Part shown: piece by piece, positions 8,398 through 16,817 of the stretch
Layout of the letters: every line of letters starts with the position of its first letter
How positions within the stretch are numbered: the stretch's first letter is position 1
Source: Shewanella litoralis
GTDB taxonomy: Bacteria; Pseudomonadota; Gammaproteobacteria; Enterobacterales; Shewanellaceae
NCBI RefSeq assembly: GCF_009828585.1
Contig: NZ_WSRZ01000030.1
Location: 1-46,588, forward strand
Length of the DNA: 46,588 nt
Direction: 5' to 3'
The notes under the pieces: model-generated
What the model was told of the DNA's origin: nothing
The model's database searches: none
The model's input: only the letters and a program-made list of their open reading frames with translations
Made by a program: the position numbers and the translations under genes

Positions 8398-9405
8398 ATG
8401 GCATTTCGCAGCGTTACCAGTGTGCAAATTATTGTGGCCTACGGCATTGAGCAGGGTATTGAAGAGGGCGTGTTACTGAACGGCTCAGGGCTGACAAGCG
8501 AACAATTACACGATCACGACCAACTGGTTGAAGATACACAAGAATTACAGGTATTAAATAATCTAGTACAGCACACATCGTCGCCATTTACTGCTGGCGT
8601 AGCTTTAGGCAGTCGATACCATTTAACTAGTTATGGCATCATGGGTTACGCTCTTTTAGCCAGCAGCACCGCCAGAAAAGCCATTGAACTGGGCTTACGT
8701 TATTTAGATTTAACCTATGTGTTTTCGCAAATCAGCTTAAACCAGCTTAATGATGATATTGCACTGACGTTTGTATGTGACGTGCCGGGCGAGTTGGGCG
8801 AACTAGTGCTGGTAAGAGACATGGTTGGCGCGGCGATGATCCAGCGCGAGGTATTTGAACAAAACGATTTACCCATTACTATGCAGTTTACCTCCGCTCC
8901 GCCCGCGAACTTATCAATAGCGGATATTGAACAAAAGCTTGGGGTTAATATTCGATTTAATGCTGATTACAATGGCTTTGCTCATTTAGCGCCTCTGCTC
9001 GATTTACCATTAACCAAAGCCAATGAAGCCACGGCCAGACTGTGTGAAGCGCAATGCAGCCAATTATTACAGCAAAAACAGAACTGGAAACCCATCGCCA
9101 AATTGGTAAAAGACACCTTAGTACATTTAGGTTTAACGGCATCAATGGAAGACATTGCCGCCCATTTAGCCCGCACCACGCGCACTTTGCATCGGCAACT
9201 TAAGCAGGAACAAACCAGTTGGCGCCAGGTGCGAGACGATGTGCGCGTCGGCATTGCAGAGGCTTTACTATTAACGCCAATGCACCTGGATGAAATCGCT
9301 GAAAGGCTTGGTTACAGTAATGGGGCCAATTTTAGCCACAGCTTTAAGCGCTGCAAACAGATGACTCCAAGCCAGTATCGTAAGCAAACAAAGAAGCAGC
9401 GTTAA
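8398..9405 (+). CDS. AraC-family transcriptional regulator (VirS/OruR-like)
   Basis: The product is 335 residues from the ATG at 8398. The N-terminal two thirds match the arabinose-binding-like domain of the PF12625 type (GIEEGVLLNGSGL..., ASSTARKAIELGLRY). The C-terminal ~100 residues are the double helix-turn-helix, with ARTTRTLHRQLKQEQTSWRQVRDD and IAERLGYSNGANFSHSFKR as the two recognition regions. The frame stays open upstream to 8224, but that start would overlap the divergent monooxygenase, and the added residues are hydrophobic and unlike the family. Its divergent position makes it the likely regulator of the monooxygenase operon, presumably sensing the substrate. It ends 3 bases before the convergent next gene. 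Confidence 0.87.
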   Translation: MAFRSVTSVQIIVAYGIEQGIEEGVLLNGSGLTSEQLHDHDQLVEDTQELQVLNNLVQHTSSPFTAGVALGSRYHLTSYGIMGYALLASSTARKAIELGLRYLDLTYVFSQISLNQLNDDIALTFVCDVPGELGELVLVRDMVGAAMIQREVFEQNDLPITMQFTSAPPANLSIADIEQKLGVNIRFNADYNGFAHLAPLLDLPLTKANEATARLCEAQCSQLLQQKQNWKPIAKLVKDTLVHLGLTASMEDIAAHLARTTRTLHRQLKQEQTSWRQVRDDVRVGIAEALLLTPMHLDEIAERLGYSNGANFSHSFKRCKQMTPSQYRKQTKKQR

Positions 9406-9408
9406 GTG

Positions 9409-10032
9409 TTAATTACAGAACTGCATTTCGCATGGCACACCATCGTTATTTCCATCCATTTTTGTGCCAGGGCAGTTATTGATATAAAACGTCGCTTCGG
9501 CACATGATCGCATATGGCTGCAATGTGTTTTGCCTGTTTCACACCTAAACTGTGGTTGCTGGTTAATAGCGCTTGGATTTGGCACTGAAGGTTGCCATTG
9601 CATTTGGTCAATATCTGCATTGGTTAACACCGGGACAGCCGTCATTTTCTCATATTGCTTATAGCCGAAAATCCCGACTCCAAGAAAAAGAATAATCATA
9701 AACATACGGCCGAGTATTGGGCTGCTGTTACGATGATTGTGATGTTTATTAGCGTGTTGGTGAGAATTGCGGTTGTGCGCGGCGTTGTGAGTGGTCGCAT
9801 GTAGGGTGTTTGCAATAACGGCAACGCCTTCAATGCTGGCTTTTATGGCTTTGACTTTGCCATCGGGTTGGTTTTCACGATGAAATACAATCTCATCACC
9901 AACCTGGGGCTTTCTGGCCATGTGCTTTAACGCTGAGATATGAATAAAGATATCTTGATCATTACCCGTTTCAGGTTTGATAAACCCAAAGCCTTTTTCA
10001 TCGTTCCAGCGAACTAACGTGCCTCTTTCCAT
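9409..10032 (-). CDS. Cold-shock domain / membrane anchor / excalibur-domain fusion protein
   Basis: Three parts are visible in 207 residues. Residues 1-68 are a cold-shock domain with the nucleic-acid motifs KGFGFI (13-18) and DIFIHIS (27-33). Residues 79-104 are a His- and Asn-rich linker. Residues about 106-124 form one transmembrane helix. The C-terminal part (162-206) has six cysteines and DGNNDGVPCE, the calcium-binding-like signature of the excalibur domain. With the cold-shock domain in the cytoplasm, the excalibur domain would sit in the periplasm. Related proteins often pair the cold-shock domain with DUF1294 instead. Its function is unknown. It converges on the AraC gene with only 3 bases between them. 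Confidence 0.8.
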   Translation of the reverse strand: MERGTLVRWNDEKGFGFIKPETGNDQDIFIHISALKHMARKPQVGDEIVFHRENQPDGKVKAIKASIEGVAVIANTLHATTHNAAHNRNSHQHANKHHNHRNSSPILGRMFMIILFLGVGIFGYKQYEKMTAVPVLTNADIDQMQWQPSVPNPSAINQQPQFRCETGKTHCSHMRSCAEATFYINNCPGTKMDGNNDGVPCEMQFCN

Positions 10033-10343
10033 GGCGATACTTTCCTAATCGAGATGACGTAAATAAAAAATTATACTTTAAATCAGTAATATAATCGTAA
10101 ACGATAAAAGATGTAAGTTAATTATTGGGGTATGCTACTGTCGATAGACTTAGACAAAAAACGTTACTGATTACCGAAAATTCAATATCAACATTGTATT
10201 CATAATATCAAGAGCAGTTTAATTTGAGTCATAATAAGTAATGTGTTGCAGATCACACTTCTAAACTGAATTTGGGTACTACAATCTTTTTATTGCTTGT
10301 AAGCGTATATCAATAATCGTTATTGCTATCAAAGGACTTAACC
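10033..10343. other. Divergent intergenic region
   Basis: About 310 AT-rich bases between the leftward cold-shock fusion gene and the rightward lipoprotein gene. It must contain promoters for both. I see no convincing palindrome, riboswitch or small gene. Confidence 0.4.
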
Positions 10344-10859
10344 ATGCGTTTTTTCATTACAATTACTGCCATATTGCTTCTCAGTGCCTGCAGCACCAGC
10401 TATCCAAACCAGGCGATTACAGGTCAATTTTTCCCTTCTGTGTCAGGGGAAACCCTTGAGCAACAACCGATGACACTGCCTGACGATTTACAAGGAACAA
10501 CATCATTACTGTTAATTGGCTATAAACAAGATTCGCAATTTGATATTGATCGTTGGTTAATTGGGCTCGACATGACCCAAACTCAGGTGCCGGTTTACGA
10601 AGTGCCGACTATTCAGGGATTATTTCCGAGGATGTTTAGCACTTTGATAAACAACGGTATGCGCTCGGGTATCCCTAAACCGCTATGGAAAGGCGTGGTC
10701 ACTGTCTATCAAGATGGTGAGCAAGTACAAGCTTTGACCGGTAACGATAAGCCAAATAATGCTCGGGTTGTGCTGTTAAACCCCCAGGGTAAAGTGATTT
10801 ACTTTTATGATCAGGGTTTCTCGGTTGATGCGCTTAATACATTGCGGGCATTACTGTAA
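10344..10859 (+). CDS. Putative lipoprotein, possibly thioredoxin-fold
   Basis: The 171-residue product starts with a lipoprotein signal whose lipobox LSAC puts the acylated Cys at residue 16. The rest is periplasmic. The pattern FFPSVSGETLEQQPMTLPDDLQGTTSLLLIGYKQDSQ, a later GIPKPLWKG and the ending ARVVLLNPQGKVIYFYDQGF resembles peroxiredoxin/Atp10-like thioredoxin folds, but the CxxC active site is absent. The ATG at 10344 is preceded by AAAGGA at 7 bases; the in-frame TTG at 10323 has no such site. The family resemblance is weak; treat the fold as inference. Confidence 0.7.
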   Translation: MRFFITITAILLLSACSTSYPNQAITGQFFPSVSGETLEQQPMTLPDDLQGTTSLLLIGYKQDSQFDIDRWLIGLDMTQTQVPVYEVPTIQGLFPRMFSTLINNGMRSGIPKPLWKGVVTVYQDGEQVQALTGNDKPNNARVVLLNPQGKVIYFYDQGFSVDALNTLRALL

Positions 10860-11009
10860 AAGCTTGCGATACTCGTCGGAGTAATGTGTTGCATGAGCAT
10901 GAAAATAGGTTCATCTTGTTGCAATCAAGCTCGTTATTACTGATTCGTCATTACTAAATACTAACTACTTACACGCTGCAGTTTTTGCAGCTTCATTGAG
11001 GGATTTTTC

Positions 11010-11531
11010 ATGCTTTACGATCTGACTGTAGTGCAATTCAGCAAGATGCTGAATAATTTAAACCATATTCTTGATAAAGCAGAAGCCTTTGCTGCACTGA
11101 AAAAAGTCGACATGGCTGTGCTGTTAAATTCTCGCCTAGCGCCTGATCAGTTTAACCTTATTCGCCAAGTGCAGATTGCTTGCGACACGGCAAAAATCGG
11201 GGTGGCGCGCTTAACCGGAAACATGGACACAGTACCAAAGCACGATGACAGTGAAACCACATTAGCAGAATTGCGTCAGCGTATCGCATCAGTGCTAAAG
11301 TATCTTGAAGGCTTTAGTGAGGCTGATTTTGGCCATGCTGACAAGGTGCATGTGTCGCAGCCGCGTTGGGAAGGTAAGTATCTAACAGGATATGAATTTG
11401 CCATTGAGCATGCGGTTCCAAATATCTATTTTCATATCACTACGGCTTACGCAATTTTGCGTCATAACGGTGTTGAAGTCGGTAAAAAAGATTATTTAGG
11501 TGCTATGCCTTATAAAGTGCCAGTGCTTTAA
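11010..11531 (+). CDS. DUF1993 family protein
   Basis: A 173-residue soluble helical protein that matches DUF1993: it starts MLYDLTVVQFSKMLNNL and has the family's ending HITTAYAILRHNGVEVGKKDYLG. The fold is expected to be a DinB-like four-helix bundle. No catalytic role is established for the family. A GCTGCA/TGCAGC stem at 10975-10991 lies just before the start region, and a strong terminator follows, so it is monocistronic. Confidence 0.85.
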   Translation: MLYDLTVVQFSKMLNNLNHILDKAEAFAALKKVDMAVLLNSRLAPDQFNLIRQVQIACDTAKIGVARLTGNMDTVPKHDDSETTLAELRQRIASVLKYLEGFSEADFGHADKVHVSQPRWEGKYLTGYEFAIEHAVPNIYFHITTAYAILRHNGVEVGKKDYLGAMPYKVPVL

Positions 11532-11547
11532 GTTAATGCGGGTTAAC

Positions 11548-11579
11548 AAAAAAGGATAAGCCATGGCTTATCCTTTTTT
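11548..11579. terminator. Bidirectional intrinsic terminator
   Basis: A 32-base perfect palindrome: AAAAAAGGATAAGCC followed by its complement, with a central CATG and T-runs on both strands. It serves the DUF1993 gene and the converging transporter gene. Confidence 0.88.
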
Positions 11580-11602
11580 AATTTTTAAGCGTTACTGATC
11601 GG

Positions 11603-12496
11603 CTACTTTATCAACGCAGAGCTGCGTAACTTAACCCGTAATAGATTGATTAATGTCGGTGCGATTGAGGCTAATATCATTCCGGCCATCAATGTGTATT
11701 GATGCGTTGTGTATGATTCACTGAGTAACAAGGCGCCACAGGCAATACCAGCAATGGGATTGGCGATACTGCCAAAGGTAAAGTCGACAACAGACATGCG
11801 CTGCAATAACCACACGTACATGCTGTAGCCCAATACAGTATTGAGCAGCAATATCCACATTATCCCTAACGCGTTACCCCAACTAAACTCGCTTATCACA
11901 TTGAAATAAGGCTCTGGTGTTATCATTGCTTGTACGCCAGACACCAGGGTGAGTAACACGCCGCCAATAATCAGTTGCCAGGTTAAAATAGTCCACCAAT
12001 GAATCCGCGAACCAAGCGCTTTGGTAATCGTACTGCCGACAATAATGCAACTTATGGCTGCAAGCATGGCAATGAGCCCGACTGGGTTTAGGGGGATTGA
12101 ACTTGGGTCAAACAATATCCATGCGAGTAAAACTAACACTGCACCACAAAATGCCTGTATAGCATTGGGACGTTTTTTGCTCACAACCCAATGAAATAGC
12201 ATCGCAAATACAGGCACGGAGATCATTCCAACCCCAGAGATAGCTGAGGGAAGTGTTAATGCCATGACAAAAATCAAACAGAAAAACACCGCGATATTAA
12301 CGGCCCCAAGCTTGATTAAAATAGACCAGTCAGCAGACGCTGGACGACTGGGTTTTATCGCCAATAATATTAATCCTGCAGGTAAAGCGCGCAGTGCACT
12401 GAGCAATAAGGGGGGCCAGTCTGCCAATGTATATTGAGTCATCGCATAGGTTGTCCCCCAAAAAAAAGCGGGGATCATGGCAAGTAAAATATTCAT
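11603..12496 (-). CDS. EamA/DMT-family inner-membrane transporter
   Basis: A 297-residue protein with about ten hydrophobic helices in two repeated EamA halves. The first begins IPAFFWGTTYAMTQY; the second, near residue 150, has the same Trp/Thr-rich pattern. The family exports or imports metabolites and drugs. A MarR regulator is transcribed divergently, with two similar palindromes between the genes, so the transporter is probably repressed until a ligand appears. The substrate cannot be predicted. Confidence 0.88.
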   Translation of the reverse strand: MNILLAMIPAFFWGTTYAMTQYTLADWPPLLLSALRALPAGLILLAIKPSRPASADWSILIKLGAVNIAVFFCLIFVMALTLPSAISGVGMISVPVFAMLFHWVVSKKRPNAIQAFCGAVLVLLAWILFDPSSIPLNPVGLIAMLAAISCIIVGSTITKALGSRIHWWTILTWQLIIGGVLLTLVSGVQAMITPEPYFNVISEFSWGNALGIMWILLLNTVLGYSMYVWLLQRMSVVDFTFGSIANPIAGIACGALLLSESYTTHQYTLMAGMILASIAPTLINLLRVKLRSSALIK

Positions 12497-12516
12497 AAAT
12501 AACCTTGGTGTTAATA

Positions 12517-12587
12517 TATCTTCACGTAAAGATAGTTTGCAGTGTGAACTGATAGGTTGTTTTTGTAAAGTTACTTTATATAAAGTA
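12517..12587. promoter_or_regulatory. Two palindromes, candidate MarR operators
   Basis: TATCTT-CACGTA-AAGATA lies at 12517-12534 and TACTTTATATAAAGTA, a perfect 16-bp palindrome, at 12572-12587. Both share an A/T-rich dyad with T(A)CTT...AAG(T)A halves, and both fall between the divergent transporter and MarR starts. This is the usual setting for MarR dimers repressing both promoters. The palindromes are seen; binding is inferred. Confidence 0.6.
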
Positions 12588-12634
12588 TCTTAGTATTAAG
12601 TTTTATTGCTGATTGATGAAAGGTAAAAGTAAGC

Positions 12635-13123
12635 ATGGAAGATGTCGATAAAGTGGTCGCGCAATGGGCAACAGAAAAGCCACATTTAGATACCGTGCCG
12701 ATGGCATTGCTAGGGCGTTTTTTGCGTTTACAAAAACACATTGAAGCCGACATCTCTGCTTGCCACAAGCAGTTTGGCTTAACTATGGGTGAGTTTGATG
12801 TGCTGGCAACATTAAGACGAAGTGGTAAGCCTTATACGCTTACGCCCTCAATGCTACTGTCGTCAATGATGTTAACCTCGGGTGCCATGACTAACCGTCT
12901 AGACAAACTAGAAGCTAAAGGGCTCATAGCGCGGGTACACAGCACTGAAGATCGTCGTAGCGTATCTGTTGGGCTAACCAGTAAAGGCCTTACCGTGATT
13001 GATGCGATGATAGAACAACATGTACTCGTGCAGCACAAACTGGTTGCCAGCTTATCTGCCAGCGAAGTGCCAGCATTAAACCAATTACTCAAAACCTGGT
13101 TAACGGCTTTTGAAGGCGAGTGA
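12635..13123 (+). CDS. MarR-family transcriptional regulator
   Basis: A 162-residue winged-helix protein. The central part reads LTMGEFDVLATLRRSG...LTPSMLLSSMMLTSGAMTNRLDKLEAKGLIARVHSTEDRRSVSVGLTSKG, which covers the recognition helix and the DRRS wing that define MarR. N- and C-terminal helices would form the dimer interface. It is divergent from an EamA exporter and probably controls it and itself through the palindromes in between. The ligand is unknown. Confidence 0.92.
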   Translation: MEDVDKVVAQWATEKPHLDTVPMALLGRFLRLQKHIEADISACHKQFGLTMGEFDVLATLRRSGKPYTLTPSMLLSSMMLTSGAMTNRLDKLEAKGLIARVHSTEDRRSVSVGLTSKGLTVIDAMIEQHVLVQHKLVASLSASEVPALNQLLKTWLTAFEGE

Positions 13124-13143
13124 ATTGGTATTATTTCGAGGTA

Positions 13144-13183
13144 TTAAAAAAGGCCAGAATCTTGTGATTCTGGCCTTTTTTAA
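13144..13183. terminator. Bidirectional intrinsic terminator
   Basis: TTAAAAAAGGCCAGAATC, loop TTGT, and the exact complement GATTCTGGCCTTTTTTAA: an 18-bp stem with T-runs on both strands. It separates the convergent marR and DUF2999 genes. Confidence 0.9.
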
Positions 13184-13201
13184 TGTAATGAGCCGGCACA
13201 C

Positions 13202-13453
13202 TTACTGCTGTAACTGTGCTTTTGCCGCTTCAACTTTAGAGAAATCTAGGCCAAGCTCTTCAACTGCTTCTTTGATTAATGCTGGGTTTTGCATCACCAT
13301 GGCCATTAATTGTTGTAGCTTGTCCGCAGGAATACCTAATTGACCAATAGTTGCCATTGCTGCAAATGGATTTTCCGTTAACGTTTGAAACAATTCATTA
13401 ATTTGTGCATCAGTGACGTTGTGTTCTTTTAAGATGGCAATAATAGGATTCAT
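13202..13453 (-). CDS. DUF2999 family protein
   Basis: An 83-residue helical protein starting MNPIIAILKEHNVTDAQINE and continuing with LGIPADKLQQLM and EAVEELGLDFSKVE. This is the pattern I know for DUF2999, a small family found in Shewanella, Vibrio and relatives. It has no signal, membrane segment or cysteine. Function is not known. It is convergent with marR and shares its terminator. Confidence 0.85.
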   Translation of the reverse strand: MNPIIAILKEHNVTDAQINELFQTLTENPFAAMATIGQLGIPADKLQQLMAMVMQNPALIKEAVEELGLDFSKVEAAKAQLQQ

Positions 13454-13730
13454 TGCGTTACCTTGTGTGGTTGAAGTGAGTAGGGCGAGATTTTATCACG
13501 TTTTAGCCTGTTGGGGGCAAGATGGCTGTTGCACAATTGGACTAAAAAACAGATTAAATAGGCTTTGATTTTAGTGAGTCTCTAAACATGATTGACCCGA
13601 GCACTATTTATACGTTACAGCATTCGATAAATGATTGAATTTACTACCCTGGTGTTTATACTGTTCAGGTTTTAGCGTGTTGTTTTATTGATTTAATAAC
13701 CCTTTTACATGGATTTTTACGGACGTTGAT

Positions 13731-14501
13731 ATGGATATTATTACCCTCTGCACTGTGCTCGTGCTGTTACAACCCTTCATTGTTTACTTCGCTTTTTATA
13801 AAGATACTGGCTTAACTACTAAAGATAATGAGTTTTACCAATCCTTTTTAGTGATATCTCCTAGCTTCGCATTTTTTTATTTAGACCAATACTGGTATGC
13901 GTTAGGCATGCTGGCTGGCGTGGCATTATGTGGTGTGTTATTGGCCTTGATTGTAAACCGAAAAGCCAGTCATCCGATTGATTATGGTGGCCTGGTGTCA
14001 TTTGCTGTCGCATGGTTAATCATCTTTGGCATTGGTCATTGGATAGCCAGTTTTTTTACTGACTCAAGCGTAACAGACACTATTGCAACAACAGAGTTGA
14101 ATGCAACAATAGATCCGAATGCCATCACGGTATCGCAAGGGATCTTCTCCGCATTAACCAGCTCACTGTATTATCTGGTACTCATGTTAGCGGTACTGTG
14201 TGTGTCTATATTAGAGAGAAAATATTCATTTAAAGAGAAACTGAGTGATTTACTGCTGTTTATTGCATCTGTTGCTGGTGGTGTAATGCCTTTGTTCGGT
14301 GACTATTTTTTGTTAAGCATCGTCATTAACTTTTTTATTTTATTGACCATGAGTCGCGTTATCATGGAGCTAGAGGGCCCTGACGCTGCAAAAGGCTCAA
14401 ACGGTGCTATCGGTTTTATGTTTAGCTATTTATTTATGATGGGTATTGGCTTTGCCATGATGCTAAAAGGCGGAGCTTGGCTTTACAGTGTCGTGAGTTA
14501 A
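13731..14501 (+). CDS. Multi-pass inner-membrane protein of unknown function
   Basis: A 256-residue protein made of roughly seven or eight hydrophobic helices, starting almost directly in the membrane (MDIITLCTVLVLLQPFIVYFAF). A polar loop (about residues 108-135, rich in Thr, Asn and Asp) separates the two halves. No transporter or enzyme motif is visible. It is followed by its own terminator and has a 277-base upstream region, so it is likely monocistronic. I do not recognise the family. Confidence 0.75.
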   Translation: MDIITLCTVLVLLQPFIVYFAFYKDTGLTTKDNEFYQSFLVISPSFAFFYLDQYWYALGMLAGVALCGVLLALIVNRKASHPIDYGGLVSFAVAWLIIFGIGHWIASFFTDSSVTDTIATTELNATIDPNAITVSQGIFSALTSSLYYLVLMLAVLCVSILERKYSFKEKLSDLLLFIASVAGGVMPLFGDYFLLSIVINFFILLTMSRVIMELEGPDAAKGSNGAIGFMFSYLFMMGIGFAMMLKGGAWLYSVVS

Positions 14502-14554
14502 TAGTGAAATTAGCGGTGAAATAAATTAGCGGTGAAATGCATTAACGCGTAATA

Positions 14555-14592
14555 AAAAGGCCAGAGCATATTGAGATACGCTCTGGCCTTTT
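14555..14592. terminator. Bidirectional intrinsic terminator
   Basis: AAAAGGCCAGAGC pairs with GCTCTGGCCTTTT across a 12-base loop. It serves the rightward membrane-protein gene and the leftward protease/lipoprotein pair. Confidence 0.85.
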
Positions 14593-14628
14593 GGTTTATT
14601 CGCTTATATCAAAACACTCAAGGTGGTG

Positions 14629-15018
14629 CTATTGCGCGTCTTCAAGCTTACAACGTACTTGCGATAAGTTTGCCGTGTTGCCGCTTTGCACATGTTGCAA
14701 TAGGCATTTATCACCTTGTGTTAATAACTGAATCGCATCAGGTATTTCTGTGCTGCGGCCCATAATTAATAACCCGTTGGCATCTTTGTGCTGTGCGCGC
14801 TCAATGACTTCCTGGCTGTATTGCGTAAAAGCACTGTCGCTAATCACGACGCTACTGACCCCTAACAAGCTTGCTATTGCTTGCTGTAATTCGGCGTGAG
14901 TTTGCGCATTTGGATTCGTGATTGTCGCAGCCTGAGGCGAGGCGTTAACCTCGCTTGCTGTCGCCACGCAACCGCTTATAAGCCCAATACCAATGAGCCC
15001 TATGAGTGGTTTTAACAT
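14629..15018 (-). CDS. Small lipoprotein coupled to the S41 protease gene
   Basis: A 129-residue protein with a lipoprotein signal (LISGC, acylated Cys17), then a disordered Ala/Asn-rich linker, then a domain of about 90 residues (HAELQQAIASLLGVSSVVISDSAFTQYSQEVIERAQ) of no known family. Two cysteines near the C-terminus (KCLLQH and VRCKLED) could form a disulfide. Its ATG overlaps the protease stop codon (TAATG), so translation is coupled. This suggests the two proteins act together at the envelope, but the role is unknown. Confidence 0.75.
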   Translation of the reverse strand: MLKPLIGLIGIGLISGCVATASEVNASPQAATITNPNAQTHAELQQAIASLLGVSSVVISDSAFTQYSQEVIERAQHKDANGLLIMGRSTEIPDAIQLLTQGDKCLLQHVQSGNTANLSQVRCKLEDAQ

Positions 15019-16583
15019 TATTGCTCCGAAGCCTGTGGCATTAAAATGCGGTTGTTTAACAGTACATTTTGATTGCGGGTGTCTTGCAACATAAAGCCTG
15101 GGTCAATAAAGGTATTTTTAACAGGTGCGCGTGCTACAGCCGTTGCAGTGGCTGGGCAGCTGTTATTATCGCGATAATATAATGCCGCGCTAAGCAGTCT
15201 TTCGTTGCTATCACCTAATGCATGAGTCAGGTCATCATCTAGCATACAACCGGGTACTTCACTGTCGACAGTTGGATTTGTTGATGGCACAAACCCATCT
15301 GAATACTCACCAAAGCCTTTGTCATTTACGCCTTTAAACTGGATGGTAAAGTAGGTTGTGTCGCAATTGTCAGTCGGGTAAAAACCATAAGGTTTACCGC
15401 AAGTGGTGTCACCTAATTGAATCACTTCAATATCAATACCACGCAATGCATTCATTAATGCTTCACTGGCAGAGCAAGTGCCTGGCGTCGTTAATACAAA
15501 TACACGATTAAGGTTTAATGTGGGTAATGAAACGCCGCTTCTGAGTAATGACGTATTAAAGCCAAGTGATTCAGGAATAAACGGCATGGGTGTTAAGGCG
15601 TTGCGAGTAACTGGATCAATAGTTGGGTATTTGTCGTTAAAACTGGTGCGTTCAAACACACGATTTGCTGTCGCTGTGTCACCCGCAACCATGTAGGCCA
15701 ATTGACTCGCGATGGCTAATAGCCCACCACCGTTGTAGCGAATGTCGATAACTAAATCATCAACCTGTGCATTGCTTAGGGTGGTCATCGCATCATATAA
15801 GCCTTTTTCAGCTGTTGCGATGTGTGAGTTAAATTGTAAATAGCCCACTTTGCCACTGTCGGTGGTAATGGTTTTGGTGTTTTGTACAGGAGTTGATACT
15901 ACGGTGCCAGCCGTTAAGGTGACGCTGCGATCGGTTTGCGCGTTTAAGTCTCGCACCACAAATACTGTTTGCTTACCGCTGGTGCTTGGAAATAAACCGG
16001 CATTAAGTATATCAATACTGGCGCTATCGTTAGCGTTAGCAACATTAACCCCATCGACAGAAACAATAATTGCTCCACGACTCACACCAGCATTACTTGC
16101 GGGTGTATTGGGCTCATTATAAGCCACGGTCACTTGTCTGCTCACGCCAGCGGAGGCATTTCGTAAACTCAATTCCATACCATAACCCACAGATGCGCCA
16201 GAGCCATTTAATAGCTCCCATTCTTCAGTCGACATCGAAAAGTGGAAGTTATCTTTTAAACTTCCGGTGTCTGATAGCTCATTGGTTTTCAATAGGCCAA
16301 AATATTCGGCAACGCTATAAGGCGCGGGATCGCGATCAATGATTTCGTCATACCAAAGGTAGGTGTCGTTACTCCACGAGCGCAACCAGAGCTTTTGGGT
16401 TAATGGTGCGCTGCATTGATTGGCCAGGCTTGAATAATCAGTAAATGTACCTGCGACCCATTGCGGTGCGGTGGAGCCTGAGGTGTTATCGCTATCACCA
16501 CTGGATGAGCCTCCACACGCTGTGAGTAAGAGGCTGGTGCTAATAATGAAGGGCGCTAAGGTGCTGCGAGAGAGTAACTGCAT
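15018..16583 (-). CDS. S41-family (C-terminal-processing-like) protease lipoprotein
   Basis: A 521-residue protein with lipobox LLTAC (Cys23) and a Gly/Ser-rich linker. It has a PDZ-like domain at about residues 130-215 (ASVGYGMELSL...GVSRGAIIVSVDGV) and the S41 core after it. The core shows VGYLQFNSH, DLVIDIRYNGGG and the nucleophile region TPGTCSASEAL, followed by TCGKPYGF, which holds the likely general-base Lys. It should be a membrane-anchored periplasmic serine protease; the target is unknown. The C-terminal ~100 residues contain further cysteines. It is followed by a translationally coupled small lipoprotein gene. Confidence 0.87.
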   Translation of the reverse strand: MQLLSRSTLAPFIISTSLLLTACGGSSSGDSDNTSGSTAPQWVAGTFTDYSSLANQCSAPLTQKLWLRSWSNDTYLWYDEIIDRDPAPYSVAEYFGLLKTNELSDTGSLKDNFHFSMSTEEWELLNGSGASVGYGMELSLRNASAGVSRQVTVAYNEPNTPASNAGVSRGAIIVSVDGVNVANANDSASIDILNAGLFPSTSGKQTVFVVRDLNAQTDRSVTLTAGTVVSTPVQNTKTITTDSGKVGYLQFNSHIATAEKGLYDAMTTLSNAQVDDLVIDIRYNGGGLLAIASQLAYMVAGDTATANRVFERTSFNDKYPTIDPVTRNALTPMPFIPESLGFNTSLLRSGVSLPTLNLNRVFVLTTPGTCSASEALMNALRGIDIEVIQLGDTTCGKPYGFYPTDNCDTTYFTIQFKGVNDKGFGEYSDGFVPSTNPTVDSEVPGCMLDDDLTHALGDSNERLLSAALYYRDNNSCPATATAVARAPVKNTFIDPGFMLQDTRNQNVLLNNRILMPQASEQ

Positions 16584-16817
16584 TAAAATAATCCTTTATT
16601 TATCTCAAACCTATTTGGTTGATTTACGTACTTTCGATTGACAATTTTATTACAACTTAGCTAGTTTGTAACTCAAATTTTGCGCAATTGTTAACTGGTT
16701 TGAGTGTTTATAGTGGTGTAGGCGCAAGTTTTTTATTTTTATAGTGGTGGTGTTTTATTTGCTGTTTAGCCTTTGCGCGCATTACCATGAACAAAATAAA
16801 TCACTAAAGAGCATGCT

